From Podochytrium sp. JEL0797 (Eukaryota; Chytridiomycota; Chytridiomycetes; Chytridiales; Chytriomycetaceae), in assembly GCA_027596195.1 (NCBI GenBank), contig JADGJG010000906.1, positions 1 to 11,080 on the forward strand: a stretch of DNA of 11,080 nt. Reading direction: 5' to 3'. The translations under genes and the position numbers were made by a program. This document shows positions 10,601 to 11,080 of this stretch, piece by piece. The notes beneath the pieces are model-generated. The model worked only from the letters and a program-made list of their open reading frames with translations. It did not search any database and was not told where the DNA came from. Positions within the stretch are counted from its first letter, which is position 1, and each line of letters begins with the position of its first letter.

Positions 10601-11080
10601 ATGAGGTGGGCGAGGGTTGTGGATTCGCTCTGTGGGGAGAGAGTGAGTTTCGATGGGGTGAAATTGATTTCGTACGTTGAGAGATTTGGACGAGAGTTTC
10701 GGGCTTCCGGCAACAGAGGAGCGAGTGGGAGATCTGCGGGAGGGCTGTTGGGTGCGATTGGCGTTATTGTTTGGTGGTTCGCTGCGAAGCGAAGGATTTA
10801 CCGAAACCGAACCCTTCAGCATCAATTGGCGCGCAGCAGAACGGGGGGAGAGTCGTGGCTCGCTGTGATGTCAATTAAATACAATAAATAAATACAATAA
10901 CTTGGAACCAGGGGATAACTCACCCGTCCTCAAACAAGCTCTCGTGCGAGGCCACCATGCCAGACTGCGAAGCCGCCAGGGAAGCGCCGGCCTCAGAGCC
11001 AGGGGACATTGCGCCCTCGGCGTTGTAGACAGACCCAGACGAAGAAAGCGGGGTGTTGCGCGTGCGCTGGAAACGCTCCA
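1640..11080 (-). CDS. Giant pericentrin/Pcp1-type coiled-coil scaffold with C-terminal PACT domain, 5' end outside window
   Basis: Scaffold expected at the centrosome or spindle pole body, where PACT proteins anchor gamma-tubulin complexes and bind calmodulin. Visible exons: 11080-10924, 10862-10676, 10629-6253, 6189-5737, 5668-4944, 4884-4355, 4289-3022, 2964-2785, 2730-2270, 2213-1979, 1921-1640. Every junction keeps frame, giving about 2950 residues (numbered from 11078). Order: Ser/Pro-rich N-terminal part (1-114); coiled coil with internal duplications (115 to about 2680); a Trp-acidic linker near 627; a Gly/Ser linker near 1845-1877; PACT (about 2689-2787); Gly/Ser/Gln-rich tail. Identity rests on PACT, since coiled coil alone says little. 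The ATG at 10713 is not the start: it lies upstream of an intron acceptor in the wrong frame, and exon sequence continues to the window edge. A CM1 motif (gamma-tubulin recruitment) is not visible here and would be expected upstream. Known fungal Pcp1/Spc110 proteins are far shorter. The orthologue symbol is left blank because only the domain is certain. Confidence 0.85.
1643..2186 (-). other. C-terminal tail beyond PACT, about 160 residues, probably disordered
   Basis: After PACT the protein continues with acidic and Pro/Met-rich sequence (IAPVPMPFHDVEDEGMLTDV), then Gly/Ser/Gln/Arg-rich sequence ending in PDFRRSIGSRR. No coiled-coil heptads or domain is recognised. Classical family members end soon after PACT, so the extension is unusual. 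Arg-Arg-Ser and Arg-Ser motifs near the end could be kinase sites (inference). Confidence 0.7.
1922..1978 (-). other. Last intron, 57 or 60 nt, tandem (TAGCAG) acceptor
   Basis: Donor TCG|GTAAGG and acceptor TTTTTTAGCAG. The first AG gives LRYPS-QGDMYAS; the second (intron 1978-1919) gives LRYPS-GDMYAS. Both stay in frame with the terminal exon. Confidence 0.85.
2187..2541 (-). other. PACT domain (centrosome/SPB targeting), split by an intron
   Basis: Two conserved PACT blocks are visible. The first, in exon 2730-2270, runs LIAEVIYLRALANRLFLWRA then DLKYQKVYLALKV, matching the family pattern of a YLR..R..L.YQK.YL helix. The second, basic and amphipathic, is IQKFKAGVNVVIGVYRMM plus VMARQWQ across the intron at 2269-2214; it matches the F(R/K).A(V).V.IA..RM....RW block implicated in calmodulin binding. 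In the PACT family this module is sufficient for centrosome targeting. The assignment is from recognised sequence pattern, not a database search. Confidence 0.85.
2214..2269 (-). other. Intron 56 nt inside the PACT domain, splits a Met codon
   Basis: Donor AT|GTGAGC, acceptor GCTCATTCGCTGTCTCCAG with CTCAT as branch-like motif. It joins VIGVYRM to MVMARQWQ, rebuilding the second PACT block. Without splicing the frame stops at once. Confidence 0.9.
2731..2784 (-). other. Intron 54 nt, phase 0, no in-frame stop
   Basis: Donor CAA|GTGAGC, acceptor ATATCTTCACAG, TCCAAC as branch-like motif. Splicing joins GGNAEEQ to LRDEIDHLRREL. Read-through would add 18 uncharged residues. Confidence 0.82.
2965..3021 (-). 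other. Intron 57 nt, phase 0, no in-frame stop
   Basis: Donor CAT|GTTTGT, acceptor GCATTTTTCAG, TTGAT as branch-like motif. Read-through would add 19 Cys/Ser/Phe-rich residues between LATVDH and DRQELEAQF. Confidence 0.83.
4290..4354 (-). other. Intron 65 nt, splits a Ser codon
   Basis: Donor T|GTAAGT and acceptor CAACATTACAG; CTGAT or CCAAC as branch-like motif. It joins VLQDLR, through a TCC codon, to SNSQSKTVLSSLN in frame. Confidence 0.87.
4885..4943 (-). other. Intron 59 nt, splits a Ser codon
   Basis: Donor AG|GTAATT, acceptor TTTAATATTTCCGTCGCAG with TTTAAT as branch-like motif. The join gives KETPDTS then MLDISKYEDAL in frame. Confidence 0.87.
5210..5314 (-). other. Gly/Ser-rich hinge in the coiled coil
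   Basis: Residues about 1843-1877 (VSPKIGYGGVPTADSLFGGS and following Ser/Gly) break the heptad pattern between two coiled-coil stretches and contain one S-P-K site. It is probably a flexible hinge. Confidence 0.6.
5669..5736 (-). other. Intron 68 nt, phase 0
   Basis: Donor GAG|GTGAAT, acceptor GTTTGTTTTACAG, CTCAT as branch-like motif. It joins VVSQYAE to SQRAIESVSFQLEE, restoring coiled coil after a hydrophobic read-through and a frame change. Confidence 0.88.
6190..6252 (-). other. Intron 63 nt, phase 0, no in-frame stop
   Basis: Donor GAG|GTTTGT, acceptor GGTTCTGCAG, TTGAT as possible branch site. Read through, it would insert 21 residues rich in Cys, Phe and Leu into a charged coiled coil, which marks it as intronic. 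Confidence 0.85.
7330..7551 (-). repeat. 28-residue (84-nt) repeats, two and a half copies
   Basis: Units start LEAERD (codon at 7551), LESERD (7467) and LETERD (7383), exactly 84 nt apart. The first two continue with QQQL or NQQL, then ESH and (M/T)ETIH; the third decays after LSQQITEL. Twenty-eight residues is four heptads, so each duplication preserves the coiled-coil register. Confidence 0.85.
9040..9180 (-). other. Non-coiled linker with paired Trp-Asp motifs
   Basis: Between two coiled-coil blocks lies a Ser/Thr/Pro/Ala-rich linker (about residues 598-645) containing FTEEWDSWDEPADP, with Trp codons at 9093-9091 and 9084-9082. Tryptophan is very rare elsewhere in this protein. The sequence resembles short W-acidic binding motifs; a binding role is inference. 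Confidence 0.6.
9203..9418 (-). repeat. Tandem duplication, 135-nt period (45 residues)
   Basis: Two copies of about 78 nt, offset exactly 135 nt, at about 9203-9281 and 9339-9418. Both encode ELKRYLKAAEEENGELREQV followed by EVLE. The copies differ at roughly ten nucleotide positions, nearly all synonymous, so the duplication is recent or the protein is under strong constraint. The spacer between them encodes a Gly/Ala/Gln/Thr-rich stretch. Confidence 0.85.
9203..9745 (-). repeat. Older, larger internal duplication enclosing the 45-residue repeat
   Basis: A diverged upstream copy reads FNHLKNELTRLNNLHDAEM then LETEIAALKEYLHASEENN and ELREQIDGLEE (about 9745-9570). The downstream copy reads VERLRNELGSLNHLFEEESG then LETEVRELKRYLKAAEEEN and ELREQVEVLEE. 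The shared order suggests an older duplication of roughly 60-80 residues, followed by the recent 45-residue one. Confidence 0.7.
10630..10675 (-). other. Intron 46 nt, phase 0
   Basis: Donor GTACGA after KSLN; acceptor CTCACTCTCTCCCCACAG with CTCAC as likely branch site. The next exon starts SESTTLAHLIATLE. Without splicing the upstream frame runs to an early stop, and the downstream frame would wrongly seem to begin at the ATG at 10713. Confidence 0.85.
10676..11080 (-). other. Ser/Pro-rich N-terminal segment with S-P motifs
   Basis: Residues 1-114 of the visible protein (exons 11080-10924 and 10862-10676) lack heptads and are rich in Ser, Pro, Arg and Asn. They carry S-P motifs in contexts AMSPGSE, RLSPRSA, RRSPTRS and AGSPKLS. 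RRSPTRS fits the full Cdk consensus S/T-P-x-K/R. This looks like a disordered, regulated head before the coiled coil; phosphorylation is inference. Confidence 0.65.
10863..10923 (-). other. Intron 61 nt, splits a Gly codon
   Basis: Donor GTGAGT after codons for LFED plus GG; acceptor TTGACATCACAG with TTGAC as likely branch site. The join gives GGC, then EPRLSPR in frame. Confidence 0.85.

Noticed and set aside
5464..10713. A single 1749-codon protein starting at the ATG at 10713
   Set aside because: The ATG lies upstream of a clear acceptor at 10630 in a different frame from the upstream exon; the end reads through the intron at 5736-5669 into the wrong frame; and it includes the in-frame intron at 6252-6190.
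4940..10713. Myosin, golgin or SMC protein as identity of the coiled-coil gene
   Set aside because: No motor or ATPase domain, hinge domain or GRIP domain is visible. The C-terminal pattern fits PACT specifically.
10550..10825. Minus-strand frame starting at the ATG at 10825 and ending at 10550
   Set aside because: Its first part is the genuine second exon (10862-10676). The rest is read-through of the 46-nt intron at 10675-10630 into the wrong frame of the large exon.

Overview
This is nuclear DNA from a eukaryote with many short introns. The complete introns I can place run from 46 to 106 nt, with GT..AG ends and branch-site-like motifs close to the 3' end. Third codon positions are GC-rich. 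The ribosomal protein eL14 here has the fungal-style core sequence and no long Ala/Lys tail. The other main gene encodes a very large pericentrin-type centrosome scaffold. My best inference is a fungus that keeps centrioles (a zoosporic, chytrid-like lineage), but another opisthokont or protist is not excluded.

Layout: (1) 1-562, plus strand: 3' part of the RPL14 (eL14) gene, two exons visible, followed by two AATAAA signals. (2) 819-1336, plus strand: a small gene or gene remnant that I do not recognise. It has a convincing short first exon and intron, then a reading frame that breaks near 1125. (3) 1337-1639: a short tail-to-tail intergenic spacer holding the poly(A) signal of the minus-strand gene. 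(4) 1640-11080, minus strand: one gene filling 85% of the window. Splicing ten introns out of the visible part gives a single open frame of about 2950 residues, and the 5' end lies beyond the window. Most of it is coiled coil. Near the C-terminus (exons at 2730-2270 and 2213-1979) is a PACT domain, the centrosome/spindle-pole targeting module of pericentrin, AKAP450 and fungal Pcp1/Spc110. A tail of about 160 residues, probably disordered, follows it.

RPL14 is a housekeeping translation gene and has no visible functional link to the centrosomal gene. The points most worth attention are: the size of the PACT protein and its tail beyond PACT; internal duplications with exact 45- and 28-residue periods; three introns whose length is a multiple of three and which carry no stop; a synonymous-site strand-skew sawtooth that follows exon limits; and the broken frame of the small plus-strand gene. 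I found no mobile element, RNA gene, CRISPR array or prokaryotic feature.
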